Positions 10,574-19,926 of a stretch of DNA of 64,000 nt are shown in pieces. Source of the DNA: Zasmidium citrigriseum. Its lineage: Eukaryota > Ascomycota > Dothideomycetes > Mycosphaerellales > Mycosphaerellaceae. Each line of letters begins with the position of its first letter. The first letter of the stretch is position 1. The notes under the pieces were generated by a model. That model ran no database searches, had not been told where the DNA came from, and was given only the letters and a program-made list of their open reading frames with translations. Made by a program: the position numbers and the translations under genes. The stretch is from contig NHNW01000018.1 in the NCBI GenBank assembly GCA_002786025.1, positions 620,001 to 684,000 on the forward strand, written 5' to 3'.

Positions 10574-11610
10574 ATGGACCTCTCCTCTCCTATCAGAAAG
10601 CTAGTGATGGTTGGCGCCTGCTACGTCGACACAATCCTTAGGTTTGACCCCTCGACGCATCAAAAGAACCACCACTAACAATCTTAAGTGTCCCTCACTT
10701 CCCCCAAGAAGACTCCAAACTCCGAGCAAGAACCCTCGACCGAAGACGCGGCGGCAACGTAGCAAACAGCCTTGAAGTCCTCCAGCAACTGCCAACAATT
10801 CAAGGCCGGGAATACTCGCTCAATCTCATATGCGTCCTTCCAGCAAAATCATCCCCTGGCACGAAATTCGTCCAAGACTCACTCTCAGAACGAGTAAACA
10901 CCAACCACTGCATCTATCGAGAAGACCACACCGAACCAGCTTCGAGCTACATCATCAAAGCGGACGATAACGGATCCAGGACGATTGTTAATTACAATGA
11001 ACTTCCTGAGATGAGACTCGAGGAGTTTCAGGAGAGAGTCAGGGCTATTGACGAGGGAGGAGGAAGGATGTGGTTCCATTTCGAAGGCCGAGAAGTGGAA
11101 ACCTCGACTCAATGTTTACGATGGCTGAGGAAGCGGTATCCGGATGTCTTGTTGAGTGTTGAAGTGGAGAAGCCGAATCGGGAGGGTTTGGAGGAAATGG
11201 CTTCTGAGGCGGATGTGGTTTTCTTCTCGAGGACGTGGGCGGAGGCGAAGGGGTATGGGAACGCGGAAGAGCTTTTGAGGGATCAAGGGAAGACTTTGAC
11301 GAGGGCGAGTCTGATATTTTGTACCTGGGGTGCGGAGGGCGCTGCGGTTTATTGTCATCCAGTCGATCTGTTTGTGCAGAGGAAGGCTGAGACACCGAGG
11401 GACTTTAAAGTGGTTGATACCGTTGGAGCTGGGGATACTTTCATCGCTGGGGCGCTACATGGAATTTTGAATACAGTGGGATCTCTGGAAGATCTCGCAC
11501 GAACTGCGTTGGAGACCGGCAATCATGTTGCGGTTCAGAAAGTGATGCGAGAGGGTTTTGGTGGTTTGACCCTTGGAACGAAAGCAGCACATTCTCAAAA
11601 CGACGTCTGA
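10574..11610 (+). CDS. pfkB-family carbohydrate kinase (ketohexokinase-like), two exons
   Basis: Exons are 10574-10641 and 10689-11610, giving 329 aa. The 47-bp intron has a weak GTTTGA donor but a good ACTAAC branch and AAG acceptor. Splicing gives LVMVGACYVDTIL then SVPHFPQEDSKLRA and RRRGGNVANSLEVLQQLP, the substrate-binding start of ketohexokinase/ribokinase-fold enzymes. The C-terminal signature DTVGAGDTFIAGALHG carries the catalytic Asp and anion hole. ATP-dependent phosphorylation of a sugar or related hydroxyl compound is expected, with ketohexokinase the closest resemblance. Wobble preference switches from C-ending (10689-~10960) to G/T-ending (~10990-11440). The exact substrate is not determinable. 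Confidence 0.8.
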
Positions 11611-12224
11611 GACTCACCAGAAATGTCTGGACCTGATGCCGGCGACCTTTCCCTCCCGCGCAGCATTTCTATATGGCTCTGCAGTCGCACTCGATTGATG
11701 AAGTGTTCATGCACTCACAACCCACTCTTTCATTGGGTGGGATCGGTATGTAATATCAAGCTGATCTTAACGTTAAGCCCAATGGCCTGAGAGAGATGTT
11801 ATGGGTACGAGACTTTCTTAAAGCTTCGCCATCAACACTGGCTAGAGCGGAGATGGTTATAAGTGTCATAGCGTAAAAGCTAATTATCGGATACAAGAAA
11901 GAAATGCTAATTGGGTATACTGCTACGGGTATAAAGCTGCTTTGGCTATCACTCAAACAAGCACATGAAGCAAAAGCTTCCCCTTTCCCAGGGTTTGAGA
12001 GGAGCCTTTCCTCGTGAATATCTGCCTGGTCGACACGAGTTCTAATGGCCCCCAAACTCCTGCGGCTGCTGAGGTCCGAAAACACTTCGATTCACCCTGG
12101 GGACGAGGGCGTTGATGATCGAGTGCGATGCTCGACGGTTGGTCCCCCTCGTGCCGCAATCAAAGCACAATGTTATCACTGCCACCGGAAAAAGCATCTT
12201 ATTCAAAGATGACATCTGAATGTT
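11611..12224. other. Convergent intergenic spacer
   Basis: 614 bp between two convergent genes. There is a minus-strand ORF of ~109 codons here with no motif, and I do not support it as a gene. Confidence 0.4.
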
Positions 12225-13532
12225 TCATTGCATGCCGTACTTGTGCTGGGAGTACACAGCCTTTCCAATATTTCTCGTAGTATGGAGGGGAACTTGTGGA
12301 AGTCTTGCTGCTTGCTGCTTGACCCACTCAGCATCGGCCGGTCGACCTTGGTTCTTGAGAATGTCTTGGGTCTGCCTCAATATCAGTTGAAGCCGCTGAC
12401 TCGGCACTGGAAGCGAATCGAGTATCTCTGCAATGTCCGACGACGTCTTATTGTCATCCAGGTATTTGCGCATGAAATCCAGCATTTCCTCTGGACGCGC
12501 TTGTGCCGGGTGTTTGGTATTCAGAACTGCGCGATGAAATTCGTTGCCTAAGGGAGTCCCCAAAGAGCCCGGTCGCAGCCTGGAGTAGATTTGGTAGAAC
12601 TGATCGTACAGACCAGCGTCTGTGTTGTGATAATTTCCGGTCGTGAACTCCGTCACGAGCAGTCTGACGGCAGGGAATACGCCAAGAGTCGCTAGCGGCG
12701 GAGTTCCGGGAGCGTCAACATTAACTTCTGCGCGATACTCTTTTGCTAGAGCCAGCTTCTTGTGGTAGATGTCGAGAAAGAACTCCAGCGCGCGATTTGC
12801 CGAGCAGCTCACATCGTGCATGAGAAAAGCCCGCAGCAACGCTTGAACCAGCCAGCTGTTCCAGCCCCGTAGCCTTTGATCGAGATCCAAGACATTGATA
12901 TCAACATTGAGCCACCGTGCTAACAGTTCTTCGTGTCCCTCCGCAATAGCAAAGTAGCACAGTGCGACCCCTGCTTGACGATCGTAGACGAGAAGCGGCA
13001 CCCAGAGACTTTGATCACGCCAAAGCAAGTCAAGAACTGTTCGCGCGAATGCATCCTTTTTCGCGGATAGGATTTTGGGCCGAGTACGCCTTGGGATCTT
13101 TCGTATCAGGTCAAACTCGCAGCGCAGACATACTCGCACCTTTTCCGAGGTGACAGTGCCGCAGGCCATCTCTTGACGCAAGTAGCGCGTAGCGTTGACT
13201 TTTCCAGCCATTATGTCTCGTTCGAGGTCTTTGGCTTCGGGGGATTGCTCGCCAAATACTTGACGTTCTTGCTCGTCAACTGACAAATTTACTTTTGATG
13301 CCGGCCCCATCTCCTCTGTTTTCCGACCCCTATAAATTGGTCGGGTTGAAGGTCTCGAAAAACTCTGATATCGTAACTGCTGTAGTGTTCCGTGCACATC
13401 AGCAGAAATCGAGGGCACGCGAAGCAACGCACATGTTTGCGAGCCGCCATTCGCGCACAGGCCGCGAATTCGACCAGATCCTGGCTCAAAGCGTTGTATG
13501 AGTCGGTTCAGACGATGAAGGTACCAGGCCAT
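12225..13532 (-). CDS. Unknown protein, probable mitochondrial targeting
   Basis: I do not recognise this family. The first ATG in the open frame is at 13532 and yields 435 aa. The upstream frame is open but begins with TTG. The N-terminus MAWYLHRLNRLIQRFEPG is rich in Arg and hydrophobic residues and lacks acids, with further Arg up to about residue 80, which fits a mitochondrial presequence. The body is largely helical with Sel1/TPR-like spacing, for example GVALCYFAIAEGHEELLARW and NRALEFFLDIYHKKLALAKE, but without a clear repeat count. The C-terminal part has LILRQTQDILKNQGRPADAE. Helical repeat proteins of this kind in fungi often act in organellar RNA or assembly processes; that is inference only. 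Confidence 0.65.
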   Translation of the reverse strand: MAWYLHRLNRLIQRFEPGSGRIRGLCANGGSQTCALLRVPSISADVHGTLQQLRYQSFSRPSTRPIYRGRKTEEMGPASKVNLSVDEQERQVFGEQSPEAKDLERDIMAGKVNATRYLRQEMACGTVTSEKVRVCLRCEFDLIRKIPRRTRPKILSAKKDAFARTVLDLLWRDQSLWVPLLVYDRQAGVALCYFAIAEGHEELLARWLNVDINVLDLDQRLRGWNSWLVQALLRAFLMHDVSCSANRALEFFLDIYHKKLALAKEYRAEVNVDAPGTPPLATLGVFPAVRLLVTEFTTGNYHNTDAGLYDQFYQIYSRLRPGSLGTPLGNEFHRAVLNTKHPAQARPEEMLDFMRKYLDDNKTSSDIAEILDSLPVPSQRLQLILRQTQDILKNQGRPADAEWVKQQAARLPQVPLHTTRNIGKAVYSQHKYGMQ

Positions 13533-14145
13533 GACGAGCGAAAAGATTCTTGAATTGAGAAACCACGGGTGCCAGATCGAAGCCAAAAGCGCCGCCTTCA
13601 AGTGCAATCTCCGCCGCGTGGGAAATCGTTCAAGTCCGCTCTTTCAATCCCATGTGACCGGGATCTGATTTTGGCTCAGGTGGACGTATTGGAAATCGGC
13701 GAAAAACTGCAGTAGGAGACAGTCGCGAACGCGTGGGAGGTGGGAAGGACGTGAAGTCTGGAAGCCGAGACCGAAACTCTAAAAGAACTGCTTACTAATC
13801 AAAAGCACGTGCCCGATGTGAAGGGTAGATCTCCTGAGCAATCTTGACATTCTCACAGAGCAAGACGAGAATGTGGTATATCTCCCAGACTGACGAAGAG
13901 TCAAGAATGCAGAACGTTTGTTCTGCAAAGCACTCTGCGCTAGTCGACAAGACTCCTTTATGCTACAAGCTGATCGTCTTCATCCATGCCATGTTGACAC
14001 TACTTTTCCTCAGATACAGGAGATCCTCTTGCGCTCACTACTGGAATTCACCAGATGTCTTCGCGAAGTCACCAGACATCGCCGCCATAGATCCATCACC
14101 AAGCCTAGTCCACCCATTCCAGCATTCTATCCCGACCCTTGTCCA
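13533..14145. other. Intergenic region
   Basis: 613 bp lie between two minus-strand genes. Plus-strand ORFs overlapping the downstream gene are compositional shadows. No gene is supported. Confidence 0.4.
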
Positions 14146-14451
14146 TCACCGCCCCCTCAAATACCACCAACTCCCACCCCGTCCCCGATCCCAAAAAGCC
14201 GGCCTCTCCCCCCACCTCACCATGCTCGCCAGCCTTTCCCTATACTCCCTACATCCCCTACAATCATACGTTCTGAAGACCGTCCGATTGTGATGGCAAC
14301 TGCTGTAGTCGAATGGCAAGTAGTTCTTGTGTGGTTCGGCGAAGGAAATGCGATCGTTGATGCGCATGAATTGGTTGTAGATGCAGTGGCATTCGCGGCC
14401 TTGGACGCGCCGGGTGTGGCCGCAGGTGTAGTGGTAGGTTGTTAGGGGCAT
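14146..14451 (-). CDS. Small Cys/His-rich protein of unknown function
   Basis: A 101-codon ORF starts at an ATG (14451). The protein begins MPLTTYHYTCGHTRRVQGRE and carries a C-x-H, then C-x-C (ECHC), a C-x-H-H (SSCHHN), and C-x-x-C (DCRGC) before a basic, Trp-rich tail (GGSWWYLRGR). The ordered Cys/His pairs suggest a small zinc-binding module. Proteins opening with a Y-H-Y-x-C-G-H motif are common as short hypothetical proteins in Pezizomycotina; this is recollection, not a family assignment. The pyrimidine-rich plus strand here produces competing ORFs, so coding status is uncertain. A downstream intron could extend the gene. Confidence 0.5.
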   Translation of the reverse strand: MPLTTYHYTCGHTRRVQGRECHCIYNQFMRINDRISFAEPHKNYLPFDYSSCHHNRTVFRTYDCRGCREYRERLASMVRWGERPAFWDRGRGGSWWYLRGR

Positions 14452-16379
14452 GTATTGACTTCGTTGCCTTGTGTTTGGGTGGATGATTGGTAGCGGTGGT
14501 CTTGATGGCTTGTTTGTTGCTGAGAGGCGGTCCTTGCTGTTGTTTGGAGATCTTGTGCTGGTAGTAGAGTAGTCCAGGCTGTAGATCTGAATGTGATGGC
14601 TCGTAGTTGGTGTTCAGCAACACAGAGCCATTTTGTAACATCTACAACATTCTTGGTGTTTGGTAGGGATGAAGAGCTCCTGCAAAGCGTCAAAGAGCAG
14701 GAACAAGGCGATGAGGTCGGGCTTTGCTACGCGTTGTGTTTGCAAAGAGGAAAACGAGCTGGAACGTGGCTTCTGTTGTACAAGCAAGCAATTGGACCTT
14801 TCCCTTCAAGAGGTGGAAGCAATCGGTGGCGTACTGGTCCTTTGTTGGGGTTAGAGAGCCTTGGTGGGCGGTCTCGATGCGAGTATAGCAGACTCCATGA
14901 TGCTGGGTCGTGCAGTACAGCACCACTACAGAAGACGCTGGAGATGTTGCGGCTGGCTGCCATGCGGCGAGGGACATCTGAGCCGTTCGGTCGGGAGCAT
15001 GCGGCGACAGGCTGTGTTGCTTGGTGCGACTGATAGTGAGGCGCAAGACAGGCGCGCAAGTGTGTCTGATCATGTTGACGACGTCAATTAGCACGGACAC
15101 ATGGCCCATTCACAACACCCTCCTTGAGAGATAGATCTCTCATTAGCCGCTTTGCGCCTGCAGTGGATCACCAGTCTCTGCCAGCGGGGGAAAGCCAGAA
15201 TGCGCTCACAGCCAGGCAGTCACCAACTGGAAGTCGTTGTAGATCTTGTGGTGATGGTAACACCGCATGAATTGACAGCCTCCACTAATGGTCAACCAGG
15301 TGGTCCTAGTCGCACGGCGGTGTAGTTTACAGCGCGCCGGGCCTTGTAGGATTCAGACCTGAGGAATATTCAGCCACAGCATGGAGAGTTAAGCACATCA
15401 AAGAGCCATGCCAAGAGTGCTGTGAGACAATGTTCCCGATCAAGGCAGCAGAGCGGATGTCAAGTCCATTTCTAACCTGTCGGCATGCGTACAAGGGACG
15501 CAGGAACGGGTAGATGTATGTCACAGCCGTTCGAGCGGGAGGATTGACAAGTCTCTTGCAGGCGCGGGGTGGCAACAATGCAGATAGCCGCTGTCATTGC
15601 TGTTATGGCATGGATGCCATGCAGTTCGACTGGACCCAAGGAAGCCGACACAGGGCGATGAGAGGCAGCTATTGGTTCTCATGTCGTGCCCAGGACCAGG
15701 GATAGATTGATCGCCCATGGAGCAGTCGCTATCGACGTTGCCGCAAGATGTTTCTAAAGCGAACGGTGAGATTCGTCCTGCTGACCTCGGTACATACGAT
15801 CCGACGGACAATGGCCTTTTCTTTCACACCTGCTAGGATCGTGGGAACAGCCGCAAGTTCATTCGAGTTTCGTAGTTGGACTCTAATGCATTGACGAGCC
15901 AGTCAAAAGCTTCCAAATGTAGCAAACATTGCAAGCAAACCAGGAATGCCACCACACTGTGTGACGAGCTACGATGATCGAACGCCTTGGCATTGGAAAC
16001 TCTCCTGTTGATGCTATAACGCTCAGTCTGAAGCCTTTCGTGATGTTCGGACATAGCCCTGCGGATTTCGGTGACGGGTAGAGAGGTGACGTCGGCCTGT
16101 CAGGTCGTTTCCGGCTTGGTCTTGGGCCAGTGTTCTGGAAGCTATCCGTTAGTGTCGTCGTGCAAGGCCGCGTTACAGGCCAAATGAGACGCACCTTGCC
16201 GCTGTCATGCCTCGAAAGGGAAGCTACGTCCGATGGAGGTATCCGCCCTGTCGTATAGCCTGTGCGCTGCGACCGCAATTCTCCGATGGAGTCATAGTGT
16301 CCGTAGTCCCGAGTGGACTGATTTGGTGGGTTGTATCTTGTGCCTGTTCGCTCAGTGCGTGCTTCTGAGGCTCTCTTGT
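14452..16379. other. Long region without supported gene
   Basis: 1.9 kb with ORFs up to 166 codons on both strands, none with recognisable motifs, consistent wobble bias or defensible splice structure. No inverted or tandem repeat suggesting a mobile element was noticed. Confidence 0.35.
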
Positions 16380-16907
16380 TCATCCTTCCTCCATACCGAT
16401 CCCCTCGTCTTGCTGTGCATCCTCATCACCGTAAGTCTCCTCCATCGTCGGAACCTTGACATCCCACTTCTCTGCTCCCTCAGCAGTCTCTTCATGATCA
16501 TCCTCTCCATCCCTGAACTTGAATGCAACCACATCTGAGTTCCTGAGGCCGCATCCTTGCGGACAATCTTTCAATTGAGATGCCGCTGATTTGCTCCCGC
16601 CACTTGCGTTGCTCTTACCCTTGCCTTTACCGCTCGCCTCGACCTCTTCATCGTCCTTCTTGATGGTCACATAGCCCATATTCAGGTTGTTCCTGTCGAC
16701 AGCTCGACCCAACACAATGTCGTCCGGGTTTTTTGGTATCTTCTTGCCATTGAGCTCGCCAGATGGGTTGGCCTCGTTGATTGCGTCGAGGAGCTCCGCC
16801 CGAACTTCAGAGAGGTGTTGTAGTGGATCTGCCTCGAGCAGGATGGTCGTTCGATGGTGTTTGAAGCGGAGTGTCCACGTTCGGGGCGTGGGCTCCGTGC
16901 GTGGCAT
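16380..16907 (-). CDS. Conserved-looking acidic protein, possible ubiquitin-like N-terminal fold
   Basis: A single-exon 175-aa ORF starts at the ATG at 16907. I do not recognise the family. The N-terminus TWTLRFKHHRTTILLEADP, followed by a helix (LSEVRAELLDAINEANPSG) and DDIVLGRAVDRNNLNMGYVT, has the strand-strand-helix-strand pattern of a beta-grasp/ubiquitin-like domain; that is inference. A Gly/Lys/Ser linker (GKGKGKSNASGG) leads to KDCPQGCGLRNSDVVAFKF, with a Cys-x3-Cys pair. A strongly acidic C-terminal tail (DGEDDHEETAEGAE, DEDAQQDEGIGMEEG) closes the protein. Such a tail is common in chaperone or nuclear adaptor proteins. It is divergent from the molybdopterin synthase gene. Confidence 0.65.
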   Translation of the reverse strand: MPRTEPTPRTWTLRFKHHRTTILLEADPLQHLSEVRAELLDAINEANPSGELNGKKIPKNPDDIVLGRAVDRNNLNMGYVTIKKDDEEVEASGKGKGKSNASGGSKSAASQLKDCPQGCGLRNSDVVAFKFRDGEDDHEETAEGAEKWDVKVPTMEETYGDEDAQQDEGIGMEEG

Positions 16908-17337
16908 GGTTGCGGTCGTCGAATGAGTGATGGACCGATGGAGATGCCGTGTTCCAGTCGAGAAGGATGTTGTTCATATGGCTCAAGTGGATGTTCCGTC
17001 CGAGACGATGGAGGTGAAGTCACTTGTAGGCAGCATCACGTGCTGGTGGAGCCAGAGGGGTCCAAGCGTCGGATTTTGATCTGAGCTTCAACTTCAGCTT
17101 TGAACTTCTTCTCATCAACCTCAACCTGACGTACGATCACTGTCAGGTTGCTGCGGAACAAGGTACGTCTTCACCATATGCTCATTCTCCTCTATCACAT
17201 GATGTTTCACAAAATTAGCATGTATTACCCGACTTTGCAATGGGGATCTTTCAAAATTGTTTCTGATTTGACACTCATTTCCTACACACTGAGCATTATG
17301 TTGGACAGAGCATTAGCTGACTCGATGAAAAGGCACA
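16908..17337 (+). promoter_or_regulatory. Divergent spacer with probable 5' UTR intron of the MoaD-type gene
   Basis: A donor ACAAG/GTACGT at 17163 and an acceptor preceded by TTAGCTGACTC ending AAAAG at 17332 delimit a likely 170-bp 5' UTR intron, just 5 bp before the ATG at 17338. The rest of the spacer serves the divergent 16907 gene. Confidence 0.5.
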
Positions 17338-17631
17338 ATGAGTAGTCCCAAGGCTCCCGCTGGGCACTTCACCCTCCTTTACTTCGCTGCCTCGAGCTCG
17401 TACACCAGGAAAGAGCACGACTTCCTGCCAGCTCCACTCCCCGTGGTCCAGCTCTTCGACAAACTGGAAGAAATGTATCCAGGGATCAAGGAGAAGGTCC
17501 TGTCGAGCAGTGCTTTGACTGTCAACCTGGACTACGTGGATCTGGAAGAAGAGTCGAGCAAAGGCGTGAAAGGCGTACGGATTGCGGAAGGAGACGAAGT
17601 TGCGATAATACCTCCGGTCAGTTCGGGATGA
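17338..17631 (+). CDS. cnxG: Molybdopterin synthase small subunit (MoaD/MOCS2A type)
   Basis: The 97-aa protein has the MoaD/ThiS beta-grasp pattern. FTLLYFAASSSYTRKEHDFL is followed by PLPVVQLFDKLEEMYPGIKE, SALTVNLDYVDLEEE and the C-terminal segment GDEVAIIPPVSSG. In this family the C-terminal glycine is thiocarboxylated by the MOCS3/CnxF-type activator and delivers sulfur to precursor Z in the large subunit, giving molybdopterin for nitrate reductase, sulfite oxidase and xanthine dehydrogenase. The length is that of a small subunit. The last residues are Ser-Gly rather than the usual Gly-Gly; the terminal Gly is kept. The ATG at 17338 follows a probable 5' UTR intron. The stop is at 17629-17631. 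Confidence 0.85.
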   Translation: MSSPKAPAGHFTLLYFAASSSYTRKEHDFLPAPLPVVQLFDKLEEMYPGIKEKVLSSSALTVNLDYVDLEEESSKGVKGVRIAEGDEVAIIPPVSSG

Positions 17632-17996
17632 GGAGATGTGATACGAAAAGGCATGAATGATACGACAGAGAATGTGTTCTTGATCTCTTCTATCCGATGA
17701 CTCCCGCATCTGGATCTTGAGCGCTTTCAGTATCCGTGTATGGAGCCAACGTCCTTCGCCCTGCATCGTTGAATGAGCCTACCTGCAGGCTACTTCCAGC
17801 GCAATTTTTCCAGGAAGCATTCAAGATCGGCGAGAACGTTACGGTGTGCGAGCGCCACTGTCCGCGACAATAGATGCCACGAGTCTTCCCTCGTTATTGC
17901 TTGCGAAACCAGACACAGCGGCAGCGACAGAGCTACCAGAAGAATATGCTCCACGTAAAGAATCAGAAGCCGAGGTGCACAAAGGCAAAGAGAGGG
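17632..17996. other. Convergent spacer
   Basis: 365 bp between the MoaD-type gene and the RING gene on the other strand. No supported feature is present. Confidence 0.35.
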
Positions 17997-18755
17997 CTAC
18001 AATGCTGGGATCCATGGTTTCAGGCCCGGGAAAATTCGCTCAGATCTTATGTAAAGCACCCGCTCCATGTCACGAGTCGCGAGTCGAAGGGGACGGATTT
18101 GGTGCATGAAGAACCATCTCTGAACGAAGACGTCCACCGCCAAAAGAATGAGGCAGAGATTGCAGTCCGAAGTTCCGAGGAGTGCCCCGACGGCGCGGTA
18201 TACATCACCCATTATCGCGGCTGCGAAACCTGTCATCATCCGTGAGAAGATATCCATAGCCCTATTGGCTGTCGGTTACGCTGCCGTACTGGTGAATAGC
18301 TGGCGAGTGTCGAGTGGACAATGCGAGATGGTAGCCAATGTACTGCGAATGCAAGCGTCGCAAAAGGTATGTCCGCATTGCTTGATCATCACTGGCCGGG
18401 TGAAATCTCCATGACACTAAATCAACATCAGCGCCGGCTCGAGACCTGAAGCATAATCTTCGCCTTTCGATGTACTTACAACGCTGCATTTACCAGTGGG
18501 CGTCCTGCGAACAGGTGGGATGGCCGAATCTATCAATTTGTTCGGGGCACGATCTGCTTCTCGTACACGAGGCGTAGGTCTGCGAAGAGCATAGACAAGC
18601 AATGCTCCGAAAAATGCCCATGGCGTGTGTAAGAAACAAACGGCCCGGAAAAGCATAATGAGGACGTCGACAATGCGGAACATGGCCGTCATGCCGAAGG
18701 TCCTGGCGAGATAGGCAAACAGTATTTCCCGCAGATCGGTGTCAATCGCGTCCAT
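17997..18755 (-). CDS. Membrane RING-finger protein, probable E3 ubiquitin ligase (spliced)
   Basis: The RING only appears after splicing. Exon 1 is 18755-18480 (92 codons from the ATG; the open frame upstream has only TTG). Intron 18479-18417 has a GTAAGT donor and a TTTAG acceptor. Exon 2 begins 18416. The joint gives TGKCSV/CHGDFTRPVM, then QCGHTFCDACIRS and SHCPLD: C90-x2-C93, C106-x-H108-x2-C111-x2-C114, C125-x2-D128. This is a RING-HC with Asp as the last ligand. Residues 21-56 are hydrophobic and may form one or two membrane helices. In exon 2 the frame stops at 18276 (138 aa). Alternatively a 60-bp intron (18289-18230, GTACGG donor, CAG acceptor) leads to a further hydrophobic exon ending at 17997 (211 aa). 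The longer form resembles the layout of the second RING gene at 39760-40548. Which end is used is unsure. Confidence 0.6.
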
Positions 18756-19371
18756 GCCGAATGGTGTTGCGTGAGCGTGATTGTACCAGCCCTTCCAGAA
18801 GGCTGTCAAGCTTGTGATTGGATGAGAGCAGGTTTGCTACGGGACAAGAACGGTTGCCATGGGATTTCTCGATTGATATACGACTGGATGTCGCGGAACT
18901 CGGTCGGACGTCTCGGGCACTGAGACTTGGAAGAACACAATGTCTTTGTTGAGACACGGAGAACAAAGACTCTGCATATCCGACTAATGGAGTGAATTTC
19001 TAAGAAAGACATACCTGAGGCGATACAGGTCTACGAAAAGTTTCAGAGACGTCGACAGAACCACGCACGATGCAGGAACTTCTACTTGGATCTGTGTCTT
19101 GTCTCTAGAAGCTCGACAGAGACAGAGCCTTCGTCTCGACACGAACAAAGGGCCCGTGTCAGACACAAGGACGTTAGCAAAACACGAGAAAGGGATGACC
19201 TGTGCCACCGAAAGATATATCATTGATGCTCATCACCATGGACTGGCCAGCAAGACTACACATCCCAAACAAGAGCCATCAGAAGCGATAGAAAGCCGGT
19301 CTTTCCCACAAGCTCCATTGAACGCAAACGAATCCGTCCTCCTCACCGCAACAACCACGGGTCCGAGAACA
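18756..19371. other. Intergenic region
   Basis: 616 bp upstream of the RING gene. Short minus-strand ORFs here are not supported. Confidence 0.3.
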
Positions 19372-19578
19372 AAGATGCCACCGCAGCCCAGACCAATTAT
19401 CTCGTATCCTCCGAGCAAGCACAACTGGTATCACAAGAAAAGGCTCGAGAAGCAAGCCAAAGCCCAGGCCCAGGCCCAGGCCGCCGCCCAAGCCCAAGCT
19501 CAGGCGCAGGCGCAGGCTCAAGATTTCGATCTTGAGAAGAGTTTTGGGGCAATGAGCTTGAAATCCAGGGGCACATAG
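19372..19578 (+). CDS. Weak small ORF with Ala-Gln repeat
   Basis: Reading from the ATG at 19372 gives 68 codons. MPPQPRPIISYPPSKHNWYH is followed by KKRLEKQAKAQ, then an (AQ)n tract of about ten dipeptides and DFDLEKSFGAMSLKSRGT. An in-frame ATG at 19195 would add 59 residues of unremarkable sequence. The repeat arises from a degenerate GCCCAG/GCACAG-like array at about 19461-19520. The C-terminal peptide has a plausible amphipathic character. There is no family recognition, and the ORF may be non-coding. Confidence 0.3.
   Translation, partial: KMPPQPRPIISYPPSKHNWYHKKRLEKQAKAQAQAQAAAQAQAQAQAQAQDFDLEKSFGAMSLKSRGT
19461..19520 (+). repeat. Degenerate hexanucleotide tract (GCC/GCA-CAG/CAA)
   Basis: About 60 bp of alternating Ala/Gln codon units such as GCCCAG and GCGCAG, imperfectly repeated. 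It encodes the (AQ)n tract if the surrounding ORF is real. Confidence 0.7.
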
Positions 19579-19926
19579 GGGAAGTAAGCCGGGGAGGTCG
19601 TGAGATCCAGAAATATCTCTGGAGAGGTTACGAAGAGGACCAATTGCGGGACAATGGTCGTAGTTTGACGAGCTGGTCTTGTCATAGGTATGTCAACCCT
19701 CTCACAAGTCCATTCACGCGCCTCATACTTACAATGCCATTGACTTCTAGTCTTTCCATAACGCATAACCCTGTAGCGCATAACACCTTGCCTCGAGAAT
19801 ATATATACACGCTGACCGCCATGTCTATACTTTCCATTTCTCATCTACCAAGACATCAAGACGCCTACCACCATACACGACAGGCACACGATTCAACACT
19901 TCCAGATTCAGCAGCCTCACCACATC

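Noticed and set aside
13844..14445. Plus-strand ORFs of 149 and 175 codons rich in Pro/Ser
   Set aside because: They are antisense to the small Cys/His-rich ORF and reflect a pyrimidine-rich strand; the minus-strand reading has ordered Cys/His pairs and is preferred.
14593..16383. Several ORFs of 76-166 codons on both strands
   Set aside because: They overlap each other, lack motifs and consistent wobble bias, and no spliced combination gave a recognisable protein.
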